DNA from: Longitalea arenae
GTDB taxonomy: Bacteria; Bacteroidota; Bacteroidia; Chitinophagales; Chitinophagaceae
Direction: 5' to 3'
Assembly (NCBI RefSeq): GCF_016924755.1
Contig: NZ_JAFFJX010000004.1
Span: 460,874 to 524,873 of the forward strand
Length of the DNA: 64,000 bases
The position numbers and the translations under genes were made by a program. The notes under the pieces were generated by a model. The model saw only the letters and a list, made by a program, of their open reading frames with translations. It did not search any database and was not told where the DNA came from. Of this stretch, positions 33,055 to 41,116 are shown piece after piece; positions within the stretch are counted from its first letter, which is position 1, and the number at the start of each line of letters is the position of its first letter.

Positions 33055-35295
33055 ATGAATGAAATCAATCGCAAACCGCTCAATTCGTTAGGGTACGACT
33101 TCATTCCGGCGCCTTATTTACCCAAGGGGAAAGATGAATACTATCTGCGCAATAAACAGGTAAAGAACGGGATCCATTACCGCCACTTGTCTGCCTATGA
33201 AATTGAAGTATTGGTGCGCAACCGCAATACATCTGACAACTGGAACAACCTGCTGGTATCCGATGCATTCAATGCAGAACTGGTGCAGAACTGTAAGTTC
33301 TTTGGACTGGTACGCATTGGCAAACTGGAACCTTACTATCTCGAATATCATAATCTTCGCCGCCCGGTAGGCTTTTATAACAGTACCGTTATCAGCTGCG
33401 ATTTTGGCGATAATGTAGTAGTAGATAACGTGAATTACATCTCCCATTACATCATCGGCAACGACGTGATGCTGGTAAACTGTAATGAAATTGCAACCAC
33501 CGATCACTCGAAATTCGGTAATGGTATATTAAAAGAAGGCGAACCGGAGAACATCCGCATCTGGATGGAATTGTGTAATGAAAATGCAGGCCGCAGCATT
33601 CTGCCATTCGACGGCATTTTGCCGGGTGATGCATTTTTATGGACCTATTTCCGCGACGATGATAAACTGTTGAACCGTTTTAAGGAATTCACGGAGAAGA
33701 AATTTGATGCGCTCCGTGGTTATTACGGCACTATTGGCGACCGAACCGTTATCAAGAACTGCCGTATCATCAAAGACGTGAAGATTGGCACCGATGCTTA
33801 TTTGAAAGGCGCCAACAAGATAAAGAACGTAACCATTAATTCTTCCAGCGAAGCCAATACCCAGGTGGGTGAAGGTTGCGAGCTGGTGAATGGTATCATC
33901 GGTTATGGATGCCGGCTGTTCTATGGCGTAAAAGCCGTACGTTTCGTGCTGGCATCGCATTCACAATTGAAATACGGGGCCAGGTTGATCAACTCTTACC
34001 TGGGCGATAACTCTACTATTTCCTGTTGTGAAGTGTTGAACTCCCTTATCTTCCCTTCGCATGAGCAGCACCATAACAATTCATTCTTATGTGCAGCGCT
34101 GATCCAGGGACAAAGCAATATGGCGGCAGGCGCTACTGTGGGTTCTAACCACAACAGCCGCAGCCCGGATGGTGAGATCGTTGCCGGACGGGGCTTCTGG
34201 CCCGGACTCTGTGTGAGCCTGAAGCACAATTCAAAATTTGCCTGCTATACCATACTCACCAAAGGCGACTATCCTGCGGAACTAAATATTCAGCTTCCAT
34301 TCTCACTGGTGAGTAATGATCTTTGTAATGATCAGCTGATAGTGATGCCGGCCTATTGGTTCATGTATAATATGTACGCCCTGGCCCGCAATTCCTGGAA
34401 ATATGTTGACCGCGATAAACGCATTGATAAGACCCAGCACCTGGAATTCAATTTCCTGGCGCCTGATTCAATCAACGATGTGCTGCAGGCATTGCCCCTG
34501 TTGCAGAAATTTACCGGCAAAGCCTGGTTGAAGCGGGAAGGCAACCATAAAAAAATGAGCGACGACGAGATGATTGCCATTGGCCAGGCATTGCTCGATA
34601 CGAATGATCCGGTTGTGAATGAATTGGATATTCTGGCCGATGATTTTGAGAACACCCGCCGGCCGGTACGAATTCTAAAGGTAATGAAAGCGTATCATTT
34701 GTTCAGGGAATTGGTAATGTATTACCTAACCCAACAGTTATTGGAGCATATCGGCATCAATAACATTAAAACCCATGAACAATTGATCGAAAGCCTGCCA
34801 TCAAAAGCGGTCATCGCTCCATGGATGAACGTAGGCGGACAATTGATCCTTCGCTCAGAAATTGATAAACTCAACAAACAGATCGTTGCCGGTAAGATCA
34901 AGGACTGGGAAGCAGTACATGCCTTTTATGTGCAACAAGGGAAAAACTACCCCATGGAAAAGCTGGCCCATGCCATGGCTGCCGTAAAAGAGGTATTTGA
35001 TATCAATCTGAAAAAAGCCAGTCCGGCCATTATCAAGAGCTTGTTGCAGCAAAGCATTCATACCAGGGAATGGATGGTGAAAGAGATCTATGAATCACGC
35101 GCCAAGGATTACCGCAATCCTTTCCGCAAGATGGTATATGAATCAACCGAAGCCATGAACAAGGTAGTGGGAAAGCTGGAAGACAACAGCTTTATCAAAC
35201 AGGAACAAGAAGCACTGGAAGAATACAAAAAGCATATTCAACAGTTGGTGTCTAAATTAAAACTGGACAAGCCGAATAAATTGAAAGTTGCCTAA
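33055..35295 (+). CDS. DUF4954-family protein (left-handed beta-helix, hexapeptide type)
   Basis: 746 residues, cytoplasmic. The N-terminal part (YEIEVLVRNRNTSDNWNNLLV, FFGLVRIGKLEPYYLEYHNLRRPVGFYNS) precedes an extended region of hexapeptide-like strands (STVISCDFGDNVVVDNVNYISHYIIGNDVML, NCRIIKDVKIGTDAYLKGANKIKNVTINSSSEANTQVGEGCELVNGIIGYGCRL, LINSYLGDNSTISCCEVLNSLIFPSHEQHHNNSF), the layout of a left-handed beta helix as in acyl- and nucleotidyltransferases. The C-terminal 250 residues are helical. The family is Bacteroidota-typical with no proven role; its place after glmS is compatible with sugar or nucleotide-sugar metabolism. Confidence 0.82.
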   Translation: MNEINRKPLNSLGYDFIPAPYLPKGKDEYYLRNKQVKNGIHYRHLSAYEIEVLVRNRNTSDNWNNLLVSDAFNAELVQNCKFFGLVRIGKLEPYYLEYHNLRRPVGFYNSTVISCDFGDNVVVDNVNYISHYIIGNDVMLVNCNEIATTDHSKFGNGILKEGEPENIRIWMELCNENAGRSILPFDGILPGDAFLWTYFRDDDKLLNRFKEFTEKKFDALRGYYGTIGDRTVIKNCRIIKDVKIGTDAYLKGANKIKNVTINSSSEANTQVGEGCELVNGIIGYGCRLFYGVKAVRFVLASHSQLKYGARLINSYLGDNSTISCCEVLNSLIFPSHEQHHNNSFLCAALIQGQSNMAAGATVGSNHNSRSPDGEIVAGRGFWPGLCVSLKHNSKFACYTILTKGDYPAELNIQLPFSLVSNDLCNDQLIVMPAYWFMYNMYALARNSWKYVDRDKRIDKTQHLEFNFLAPDSINDVLQALPLLQKFTGKAWLKREGNHKKMSDDEMIAIGQALLDTNDPVVNELDILADDFENTRRPVRILKVMKAYHLFRELVMYYLTQQLLEHIGINNIKTHEQLIESLPSKAVIAPWMNVGGQLILRSEIDKLNKQIVAGKIKDWEAVHAFYVQQGKNYPMEKLAHAMAAVKEVFDINLKKASPAIIKSLLQQSIHTREWMVKEIYESRAKDYRNPFRKMVYESTEAMNKVVGKLEDNSFIKQEQEALEEYKKHIQQLVSKLKLDKPNKLKVA

Positions 35296-35325
35296 AGGGC
35301 GATAAGTCGAATTAGTCAAAGGGTC

Positions 35326-35387
35326 AAATGAGTCAAATTAGTCATAACGGTCAAATGCTTTGACTTTGTGATTAATTTGACTCATTT
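35326..35387. terminator. TCAAAT-word hairpin between convergent genes
   Basis: AAATGAGTCAAATTAGTCA at 35326-35344 is matched by TGATTAATTTGACTCATTT at 35369-35387 (19 bp, one G-T pair). Flanking words GTCAAA repeat the theme from 35306 to 35425. The spacer is shared by the convergent genes ending at 35295 and 35432. Confidence 0.55.
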
Positions 35388-35431
35388 AATTTATTGACAG
35401 ATTTGAATCGTTACTGATTTGACTCAACCTG

Positions 35432-37291
35432 TTACTTAACAAACCGCAATATATTCGAAGGTCCTTTAGGCGTAAAAGCGTAAATGCTATAGATACCTGA
35501 GGGCAAGCCTGGCAGTGCGAGTGGCAAATGGTTCAACCCACGTTCAATACTCCTATTGATCACTTTCACGATCCTGCCATTATTATCGACAATACAAAGC
35601 TTTGCCTGCGTTTTCTGAGATGCGCGGCAAGAAAGCAGCTGAGCATTGGAGTTGCTAATAGCCAATAATTGCAAGGGGCCTGTATTATCATTTACTGCAT
35701 TATTTCTGTTAGCCGCCATTGGATTATTACTGACTGTAAGCGGCCCTTCAACGGGAACACTGCTTCCCAGGGTAAAAAGTTCAGGAGCCGAACTCCAGGA
35801 AGTGACATTATTACTCACTACAGATCCACGCGAACCGGCAGTACCGGTAAAACCGGTGTTACCGTAATTTAACCATACATTATTGTCAAGTTTGGCAACC
35901 CTTGCCGTTGTAAGATTGGTGCCTACGCCACTGTTGGGGCCATTAAATGATAATTCAAGGGAAGCCGACGCCGGAGTGCTGGTTTCGCCCTGAACAGTCC
36001 AGTATCCGACGGGAGAAATTTGATTGATGCCTGAACCGTACGTATTACTGATCTGCTGCGGATTACTGTTAAAAAATTCTACATTGAAATGGCCGTTACC
36101 ATTTTTCAAAGCAAGCCATCGCATGACGCCTTCTTTTCCAACCGGGAATAAAAAATGGCTGGTGGCAGACAGGCCTTCCTTACGAAGCGGTCCATCAATA
36201 TAACTCTTGTTCGATAAGCTGTCAACCACCATACCACAACCAGGAAGCAACTTTAAGAGATTACCCGTTGAAGTAATTATTTTTCCATTAGCCAGGTTTA
36301 ATAAATAAGGCAATGACCAGGGGGCCATGAGCGTGGCGCCGCTGGCATTATTCATTTTTACAGCAATGCTGTCTTTAATGATCCCTTTACAATCGATGTG
36401 TTGATTTACATTGCCGCCGAATACGATCTCCGGGAAACCAGTGCCTGTTTCACAAATTAATGCGGTAGCAGCTTGTACCAGGTGCCTGCCGATCACAGTG
36501 ACCAGCGTACGGGCAGTATTGCCGAGATTAATGGTTCCGCCCTCTTGGATAAGATCACGCCCTATGAACAATGTATCGGCAAAGTTCAGGCTGAAGGTCA
36601 CTCCTGTGCCTGCAAGCAGGTCGCTTCTTACCGTAATTGTATTAATACCAGAACCCGAGTAAGTAACTGTTCCATTCATGGCATTGGCCGATAACACCAG
36701 TTTACCATAGGTACGGCCACTCAGGGAAAGGGTGCTGGAAGCAGTTGGTATGTCAAATTCAAAAATGCCCTCTTCAGTACCGGGCGCTTTGGACAGAACG
36801 GCTACGATCGCGGCATGGCTGCCGGCACTGTTTTGGATATACCGGCCGCCATTCTGAATTCTTAGCGAATCAGCTATTGACACAGGCAAACCATTGTCGG
36901 CACCGGATGCATTTCTAAAAATGCCACCATTGCCGATCACCATTCCATAGGTGGCGCCAGACATGGTAAAAGCAGGAATGGCCGTGTTAGCAGCTGGGAG
37001 TATTAATTCAATGGTATTACCTGAAGCCGGCGTAATGGCTATTGATCGTACCTGTACACTGCTACTACCACCAGGCAAGGTAACGGTATAAGCGCCGGTA
37101 ATAAAGGTATTATCAAGGATCACATCATCTGATATAGCCGGGGTCACATCGCCTGTCCAGTTCTGCGCTGTCATCCACTGGCCATTTCCGGCTTCACCAT
37201 CCCATCGGCGTTGCGCAAAGGAGGGAACATACATTAGAAGGAGAAGATAAAGCAGTGGTTGCAAAGTAAGCAACAATGTTTTTGTAGGCAT
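35432..37291 (-). CDS. T9SS-sorted cell-surface protein
   Basis: 619 residues. The signal peptide covers about 1-26 (ending YVPSFAQ). The body is beta-rich with SGATYGMVIGNGGIF, TLSLSGRTYGKLVLSANAMNGTVTYSGSG and INTITVRSDLLAGTG-type parallel strand repeats, and KEGVMRWLALKNGNGHFNVEF, similar to the large surface proteins of Bacteroidota with GEAGNGQWMTAQNWTGDVTP at the N-terminus (RWDGEAG). The C-terminal region (residues about 535-619: AKLCIVDNNGRIVKVI, GLNHLPLALPGLPSGIYSIYAF, ILRFVK) is a T9SS type A sorting domain, so it is exported by T9SS and probably anchored to the surface. The ligand is unknown. Confidence 0.85.
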   Translation of the reverse strand: MPTKTLLLTLQPLLYLLLLMYVPSFAQRRWDGEAGNGQWMTAQNWTGDVTPAISDDVILDNTFITGAYTVTLPGGSSSVQVRSIAITPASGNTIELILPAANTAIPAFTMSGATYGMVIGNGGIFRNASGADNGLPVSIADSLRIQNGGRYIQNSAGSHAAIVAVLSKAPGTEEGIFEFDIPTASSTLSLSGRTYGKLVLSANAMNGTVTYSGSGINTITVRSDLLAGTGVTFSLNFADTLFIGRDLIQEGGTINLGNTARTLVTVIGRHLVQAATALICETGTGFPEIVFGGNVNQHIDCKGIIKDSIAVKMNNASGATLMAPWSLPYLLNLANGKIITSTGNLLKLLPGCGMVVDSLSNKSYIDGPLRKEGLSATSHFLFPVGKEGVMRWLALKNGNGHFNVEFFNSNPQQISNTYGSGINQISPVGYWTVQGETSTPASASLELSFNGPNSGVGTNLTTARVAKLDNNVWLNYGNTGFTGTAGSRGSVVSNNVTSWSSAPELFTLGSSVPVEGPLTVSNNPMAANRNNAVNDNTGPLQLLAISNSNAQLLSCRASQKTQAKLCIVDNNGRIVKVINRSIERGLNHLPLALPGLPSGIYSIYAFTPKGPSNILRFVK

Positions 37292-37475
37292 AACAGTAAA
37301 GTTTATGCTACTTTGTAGAGCCCGGGATCGAAGGTAAAGAATTAATTATTTCAACCAACAAAAAGATTACAATTATTTCGAATGTCTGTTAGTGTAACAT
37401 CAGTGTATGAATAATATAATTCTGCACCGTTACCGGTGCTAAAATTATATTCAAAATTACAATGTTGAGGATCGA

Positions 37476-38792
37476 TTATTTCTTTCTAAAGAAGATGCGT
37501 ACTGGTACGCCCGTGAACTTAAAATGCTGACGCAACTGGTTCTCGAGATAGTTCTTATACGGCTGCTTTACATCGTCGGGAAAATTGCAGAAGAAAGCAA
37601 ATGAAGGTACATGTGTCGGTAACTGCGTTACATATTTAATACGTATCGGATTGCCGCGTACAACAGGTGGTTGATAAGCAGCTATTGCTTTCAGCATGAT
37701 ATCATTCAATTCTGAAGTAGGCACCTTGCGTTGTTTGTTATCATATACTTCCAGCGCCATTTCAATGGCTTTATGGATCCGCAGTTTTTCCAGCGCAGAA
37801 ATAAAGATGATGGGTACGTCGGTGAAAGGCGCGATGCGTTTCTTCAATTCATTTTCATAATCCCGCGCTGTATTGGTGGCCTTTTCCATCATATCCCATT
37901 TATTCACCAACAGCACAATGCCCTTGCCCTTCCGTACGGCCAAACTGAATATGTTCAGGTCTTGTTGGGTGATCCCTTTTTCGGCATCCAATAACAATAA
38001 ACATACATCTGCTTCATCCATGGCTTTAATAGCCCTGATCACAGAATAAAATTCCAGGTCTTCATGCACTTTTGTCTTCCGGCGGATCCCTGCAGTATCG
38101 ATGAGTATAAACTCTTTCTGAAATAAGTTATAATGGGTGTGAATGGTATCGCGGGTAGTACCGGCAATATCACTCACTATGGTGCGCTCCTGCCCTATCA
38201 AGGCATTCAGCAGCGACGATTTGCCTACATTCGGCTGACCAATAATGGCAAATTTGGGCAGGGCCTCTGCAGCTTCTGCAGCAGCAACCTGTTCATCGGT
38301 GATCAATGCAGAAACGGCATCGAGCAGTTCGCCCGTACCACTGCCACTCATTGAAGACAGGAAAAAGATATTATCGAAGCCGAGTCCGTAAAACTCAGTA
38401 GCCTCCAGCAAACGCTCATGGTTATCTACTTTATTCACCACAAGGAATACCGGCTTGGCCGTACGGCGCAACACATCGGCCATGGATTCATCCAGGTCGG
38501 TAATGCCGGTGGCAGCGTCTACCATGAACAATATGGCATTCGCTTCTTCTACAGCGATCATTACCTGTTTGGCGATCTCTTTTTCAAAGACCTCCTCGCT
38601 CTCGGGAACGAAACCGCCGGTATCTATGATGTTGAATGTTTTACCATTCCAGTCGGCCACACCATATTGCCGGTCGCGGGTTACACCGCTCACATCATCC
38701 ACGATTGCTTTACGCTGCTCAAGCAAGCGGTTAAAAAAGGTGCTTTTCCCTACATTGGGTCTTCCTACAATTGCTACTGTAAAACCTGCCAT
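37476..38792 (-). CDS. der: Ribosome-associated double GTPase Der (EngA)
   Basis: It is essential for 50S subunit assembly. From ATG 38792 (MAGFTVAIVGRPNVGKS) 438 residues: G domain 1 with GRPNVGKSTFFN, DTGGF and NKVD, G domain 2 with GQPNVGKSSLLN, DTAGIRRKTKVHEDLEFYSVIRAI and NKWDMMEK, then a KH-like domain ending PFKFTGVPVRIFFRKK-like (HFKFTGVPVRIFF). A TTG four codons upstream is in frame but gives an unusual extension. It is 18 bp downstream of era, same strand. Confidence 0.96.
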   Translation of the reverse strand: MAGFTVAIVGRPNVGKSTFFNRLLEQRKAIVDDVSGVTRDRQYGVADWNGKTFNIIDTGGFVPESEEVFEKEIAKQVMIAVEEANAILFMVDAATGITDLDESMADVLRRTAKPVFLVVNKVDNHERLLEATEFYGLGFDNIFFLSSMSGSGTGELLDAVSALITDEQVAAAEAAEALPKFAIIGQPNVGKSSLLNALIGQERTIVSDIAGTTRDTIHTHYNLFQKEFILIDTAGIRRKTKVHEDLEFYSVIRAIKAMDEADVCLLLLDAEKGITQQDLNIFSLAVRKGKGIVLLVNKWDMMEKATNTARDYENELKKRIAPFTDVPIIFISALEKLRIHKAIEMALEVYDNKQRKVPTSELNDIMLKAIAAYQPPVVRGNPIRIKYVTQLPTHVPSFAFFCNFPDDVKQPYKNYLENQLRQHFKFTGVPVRIFFRKK

Positions 38793-38810
38793 AATGTTGC
38801 TCAAATATTA

Positions 38811-39689
38811 TTAGTGATAGCCGTATTCTTTTAACATATAGTCATTATCGCGCCACTTGGGCCGTACTTTCACAAACAGTTCCAGAAACACTTTTTGTCC
38901 TAGGAAATGTTCGATGTCTTTTCTCGCCTCAGTTCCCAATTGCCTGATCATTTTTCCGCCCTGGCCCAGCAAAATACCCTTTTGGGTTTCCCGGTTCACG
39001 ATTATATCAGCGCTGATCTTTACCAGCGTAGTCTTCTCTTTGAACTCATTCACAATAACAGTGGTATGATAGGGAATTTCTTCCTGGTATAAATAGAAGA
39101 TCTTTTCCCGGATCATTTCTGCGCAAAAGAACCTGGTAGGCAGATCGGTCATTTCATCGCCTTCGAAAAACGGCGGGTTCTCGGGCAGAAATTTCAGGAT
39201 GGCTTCGATCAGGTCCTGCAACCCTGTTTTATTAAGGGCCGAGGTGCCCACAAGTGCCTTGCAATAGGGCCTGGATCCAAAGAAAGTAAACACCTCCTCT
39301 TTTTTTGCGCTGGACGCTTCATCGAGTTTATTGATGACGATGATGGCCGGAACTTTTAAACGCAAGGCTTCAAAAATGCCGTTTACTTCTTCGTGATTGT
39401 CATTAATATCAACCATCAATAAAGCCACGTCGGTATCTTCAAGGGCTTGTTTAACCGCCTGCATCATTTTTTCCTGTAGCTTGTACTTTGGTTCAATGAT
39501 GCCGGGCGTATCGGAAAAGATGATCTGGTATTCCGGTTCGGTTAAAATGCCTTTGATGCGATGGCGGGTAGTTTGCACCTTGGGCGATACAATAGCCAGC
39601 TTCTCGCCCATCAGAGCGTTGAGCAAGGTACTTTTTCCCGCGTTTGGGCGGCCAAATATGCTTACGAAACCCGCTTTCATTATTGACAT
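38811..39689 (-). CDS. era: GTPase Era, 16S rRNA-binding assembly factor
   Basis: 292 residues. The GTPase domain has GRPNAGKSTLLNALMGEKLAIVS (G1), TTRHRIKGI (G2), SDTPGI (G3), and INKLDE (G4). A C-terminal KH domain contains ILLGQGGKMIRQLGTEARKDIEHFLGQKVFLELFVKVRPKWRDN, which binds the 3' end of 16S rRNA. Two ATGs (39689, 39680) are possible. era and der form an operon on the minus strand, both coding for ribosome assembly GTPases. Confidence 0.96.
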   Translation of the reverse strand: MSIMKAGFVSIFGRPNAGKSTLLNALMGEKLAIVSPKVQTTRHRIKGILTEPEYQIIFSDTPGIIEPKYKLQEKMMQAVKQALEDTDVALLMVDINDNHEEVNGIFEALRLKVPAIIVINKLDEASSAKKEEVFTFFGSRPYCKALVGTSALNKTGLQDLIEAILKFLPENPPFFEGDEMTDLPTRFFCAEMIREKIFYLYQEEIPYHTTVIVNEFKEKTTLVKISADIIVNRETQKGILLGQGGKMIRQLGTEARKDIEHFLGQKVFLELFVKVRPKWRDNDYMLKEYGYH

Positions 39690-39723
39690 TAAAATTCCTG
39701 CAAAGGTAGAAGATTAAAATTTG

Positions 39724-39755
39724 TTTGGTGGCAATGATTTATATCTTTATCTTTG
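39724..39755 (+). promoter_or_regulatory. Consensus promoter upstream of the initiator tRNA
   Basis: TTTG (39724-39727) and TATCTTTG (39748-39755) are separated by 20 nt, an exact fit to the Bacteroidota -33/-7 consensus. A start near 39761 would leave a leader of about 155 nt before the tRNA at 39918, in which I see no gene except an unconvincing 13-codon frame. Confidence 0.6.
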
Positions 39756-39917
39756 CAACCCAATTAACGAAGAAGGGTCGTCACGGCTAAGGTAAAGAAA
39801 GGTTGGAGGTTCGAAAATTGGTGTTGAAAGGCTGGGTTTGAAGCTAAAGAAAATGTTAAGATTGAGGGGGGCTATTTCGACAATGAGTTCTTGAAATAAA
39901 AATTGAAAATATTATAT

Positions 39918-39969
<52 letters not shown>

Positions 39970-39989
<20 letters not shown>

Positions 39990-40024
39990 CTTTGGAAAGG
40001 CTTCTGAAAAGAAGCCTTTTTTAT
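39970..40024 (+). repeat. 55-bp direct repeat, copy 1 (tRNA 3' part plus terminator)
   Basis: The stretch from TTCGATCC of the T loop through the terminator U tract is repeated base for base at 40105-40159, 135 bp downstream. It covers the tRNA 3' half and its terminator. Confidence 0.97.
39996..40023 (+). terminator. tRNA-fMet terminator
   Basis: AAAGGCTTC (39996-40004) pairs with GAAGCCTTT (40011-40019) around TGAAAA; the U run continues through 40022. An identical copy is at 40131-40157. Confidence 0.9.
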
Positions 40025-40051
40025 TGCATCTAATTGATACGAATTATTATT

Positions 40052-40124
40052 TGCGCGGAAGTAGCTAGTGAATGGGCTCATATCCGCCAGCTGGCGGACG
40101 CACATTCGATCCTTGCCCGCGCAA
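40052..40124 (+). pseudogene. Degenerate tRNA copy containing a 16-bp palindrome
   Basis: Acceptor halves TGCGCGG (40052-40058) and CCGCGCA (40117-40123) still pair perfectly, here with U1-A72 instead of C1-A72. GGGCTCATA (40074-40082) equals the initiator anticodon stem-loop 5' half. The following anticodon 3' stem and variable loop are replaced by the perfect palindrome TCCGCCAGCTGGCGGA (40083-40098) plus CGCACA. The T stem is broken (GCACA against CTTGC) and no D stem forms. It cannot be a working tRNA. Confidence 0.85.
40074..40109 (+). repeat. 36-bp direct repeat flanking the GIY-YIG ORF, left copy
   Basis: GGGCTCATATCCGCCAGCTG through TTCGA; matches 40412-40447 at 34 of 36 positions (differences at 40096 and 40104). 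Includes the palindrome at 40083-40098. Confidence 0.93.
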
Positions 40125-40159
40125 CTTTGGAAAGGCTTCTGAAAAGAAGCCTTTTTTAT
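40105..40159 (+). repeat. 55-bp direct repeat, copy 2
   Basis: Exact duplicate of 39970-40024. Its end overlaps the first codon of the GIY-YIG ORF: the last A-T of the U tract is the start of its ATG. Confidence 0.97.
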
Positions 40160-40412
40160 GTATATAGTCTACGTTTTATACTCGGCACGATTCGACAAAA
40201 TTTATGTTGGCTACACCAACAATCTCGAAAACCGATTCAAATCGCATAATGAATTAGGCACTAAAGGCTGGACCATCAAGTTCCGGCCTTGGAGTATTAT
40301 TTATACAGAAAGCTTTAGCGATAAACCAAGTGCAATGAAAAGGGAGCAGGAATTAAAATCTGCTGCCGGCAGAGGGTTTATCCGCGAACTCATACAACAA
40401 CGATCTCAATAG
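40158..40412 (+). CDS. Stand-alone GIY-YIG nuclease-family protein
   Basis: 84 residues. MYIVYVLYSARFDKIYVGYTNNLENRFKSHN shows the GIY-YIG strands as VYVL and YVGYTNN, followed by catalytic-type Arg in NRFKSHN, and SFSDKPSAMKREQELKSAAGRGFIRELI carries the conserved Glu of the KREQELK segment. This is the small UPF0213/COG2827-like type, no extra DNA-binding domain. The ATG lies in the U tract of the copied tRNA terminator, so expression needs read-through from the upstream tRNA or an unknown promoter. The stop overlaps the right-hand repeat. Confidence 0.88.
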   Translation: MYIVYVLYSARFDKIYVGYTNNLENRFKSHNELGTKGWTIKFRPWSIIYTESFSDKPSAMKREQELKSAAGRGFIRELIQQRSQ

Positions 40413-40447
40413 GGCTCATATCCGCCAGCTGGCAGACGCACCTTCGA
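40412..40447 (+). repeat. 36-bp direct repeat flanking the GIY-YIG ORF, right copy
   Basis: Matches 40074-40109 at 34 of 36 positions. The palindrome here has one change (TCCGCCAGCTGGCAGA). Beyond 40447 the similarity to the tRNA is lost. Confidence 0.93.
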
Positions 40448-40460
40448 CCTTACTCCCACC

Positions 40461-40493
40461 AAATAAAAAACCCGCTCCATAAAGAAGCGGGTC
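40461..40493 (-). terminator. Intrinsic terminator on the minus strand
   Basis: On the minus strand ACCCGCT (40492-40486) pairs with AGCGGGT (40476-40470), followed by U6-A-U3. It points to a minus-strand transcript ending here; the only candidate gene is the 38-codon frame at 40512-40628. Confidence 0.75.
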
Positions 40494-40511
40494 GTCATCG
40501 CCTTTTCCTTT

Positions 40512-40628
40512 TTAACATCGAACATCATCAGGGATAATAGTTTCCCCGTCACCTTTCTGGAATGTAGTGCTTGTATTATCTGAATTTGTGATGTGGAGGT
40601 AAGGCAACAAAGCTCTAGCGTGCATCAT
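40512..40628 (-). CDS. Possible 38-residue peptide gene
   Basis: Too short for routine calling. Reading from ATG 40628 (a second ATG follows at once) gives MMHARALLPYLHITNSDN and a C-terminal KGDGETIIPDDVRC, stop at 40512. A terminator follows 19 bp after the stop. Upstream, TACTGTTTG lies at about 40638-40646 on the minus strand, similar to a -7 element with one extra spacer base. No family recognised; a regulatory RNA with an incidental frame is equally possible. It is divergent from the HTH gene at 40822. Confidence 0.33.
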   Translation of the reverse strand: MMHARALLPYLHITNSDNTSTTFQKGDGETIIPDDVRC

Positions 40629-40821
40629 GAACCTACCGCAAACAGTATAGTATAGTTGATATTAAATAATTCAACCATTACTTAACAGCGGTTATCCGTT
40701 ATTAAAGTTACAATTTTTTTATTTCCCTGTACTTTTTTAAGGACATTTATTATAAGACATATATCTTAGCGCCCCCTTTTCAGGGGTTTTAAAATAAGGG
40801 AATCCTATCTTAATTGCGTAC

Positions 40822-41088
40822 ATGCGAAAACGTAAACCGACAGGCCGGAGGCCCATCGCCCAGGAACTCTCTGCTGCCGAAACCGAGAAGATGCTAAACA
40901 GAATTGGAAAACTACTGAAGAATAAACGCCAGGCCCGAACAACGCTGGAGAGCTTTTCATATGAGATCAATATTTCAAGAAGCGCTATGACCCGTTACGA
41001 AGCTGGTGGCGACATGTATTTAAGCACCTTCCTGAAAGTATTACACGGACTGGATATCAAACCGGAAGACTTCTTCAAGGATCTGTAA
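40822..41088 (+). CDS. XRE-like helix-turn-helix regulator
   Basis: 88 residues. A basic N-terminus (RKRKPTGRRP) precedes a helical HTH: MLNRIGKLLKNKRQARTTLESFSYEINISRSAMTRYEAGGDMYLSTFLKVLHGLDIKPEDFF, with the recognition helix in ISRSAMTRYEAG. It is a DNA-binding repressor-type protein without a sensor domain. The divergent position next to the small frame at 40512-40628 suggests that frame or itself as target, an inference only. The start region contains a CCCCT-TTTC-AGGGG-TTTT hairpin at 40773-40790. Confidence 0.82.
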   Translation: MRKRKPTGRRPIAQELSAAETEKMLNRIGKLLKNKRQARTTLESFSYEINISRSAMTRYEAGGDMYLSTFLKVLHGLDIKPEDFFKDL

Positions 41089-41116
41089 AGGATTAATATA
41101 TTTTAGATGTAATATC

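Larger units (their letters stand above)
40052..40447 (+). mobile_element. Putative tRNA-associated GIY-YIG cassette
   Basis: Direct evidence: degenerate tRNA copy, duplicated tRNA terminator, a GIY-YIG nuclease ORF (40158-40412), and flanking 36-bp repeats at 40074 and 40412, the second starting at the last base of the stop codon. The ORF is thus exactly bounded by tRNA-derived repeats; the repeat-to-repeat period is 338 bp. Inference: the unit is, or was, a mobile or amplifiable cassette that targets the initiator tRNA, with the nuclease as a homing-type endonuclease. No transposase or terminal inverted repeats are present. Confidence 0.5.

Noticed and set aside
40773..40790. CCCCT-TTTC-AGGGG-TTTT hairpin before the HTH gene
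   Set aside because: Five-pair stem only; it may be a weak terminator or chance. Not listed as a feature.
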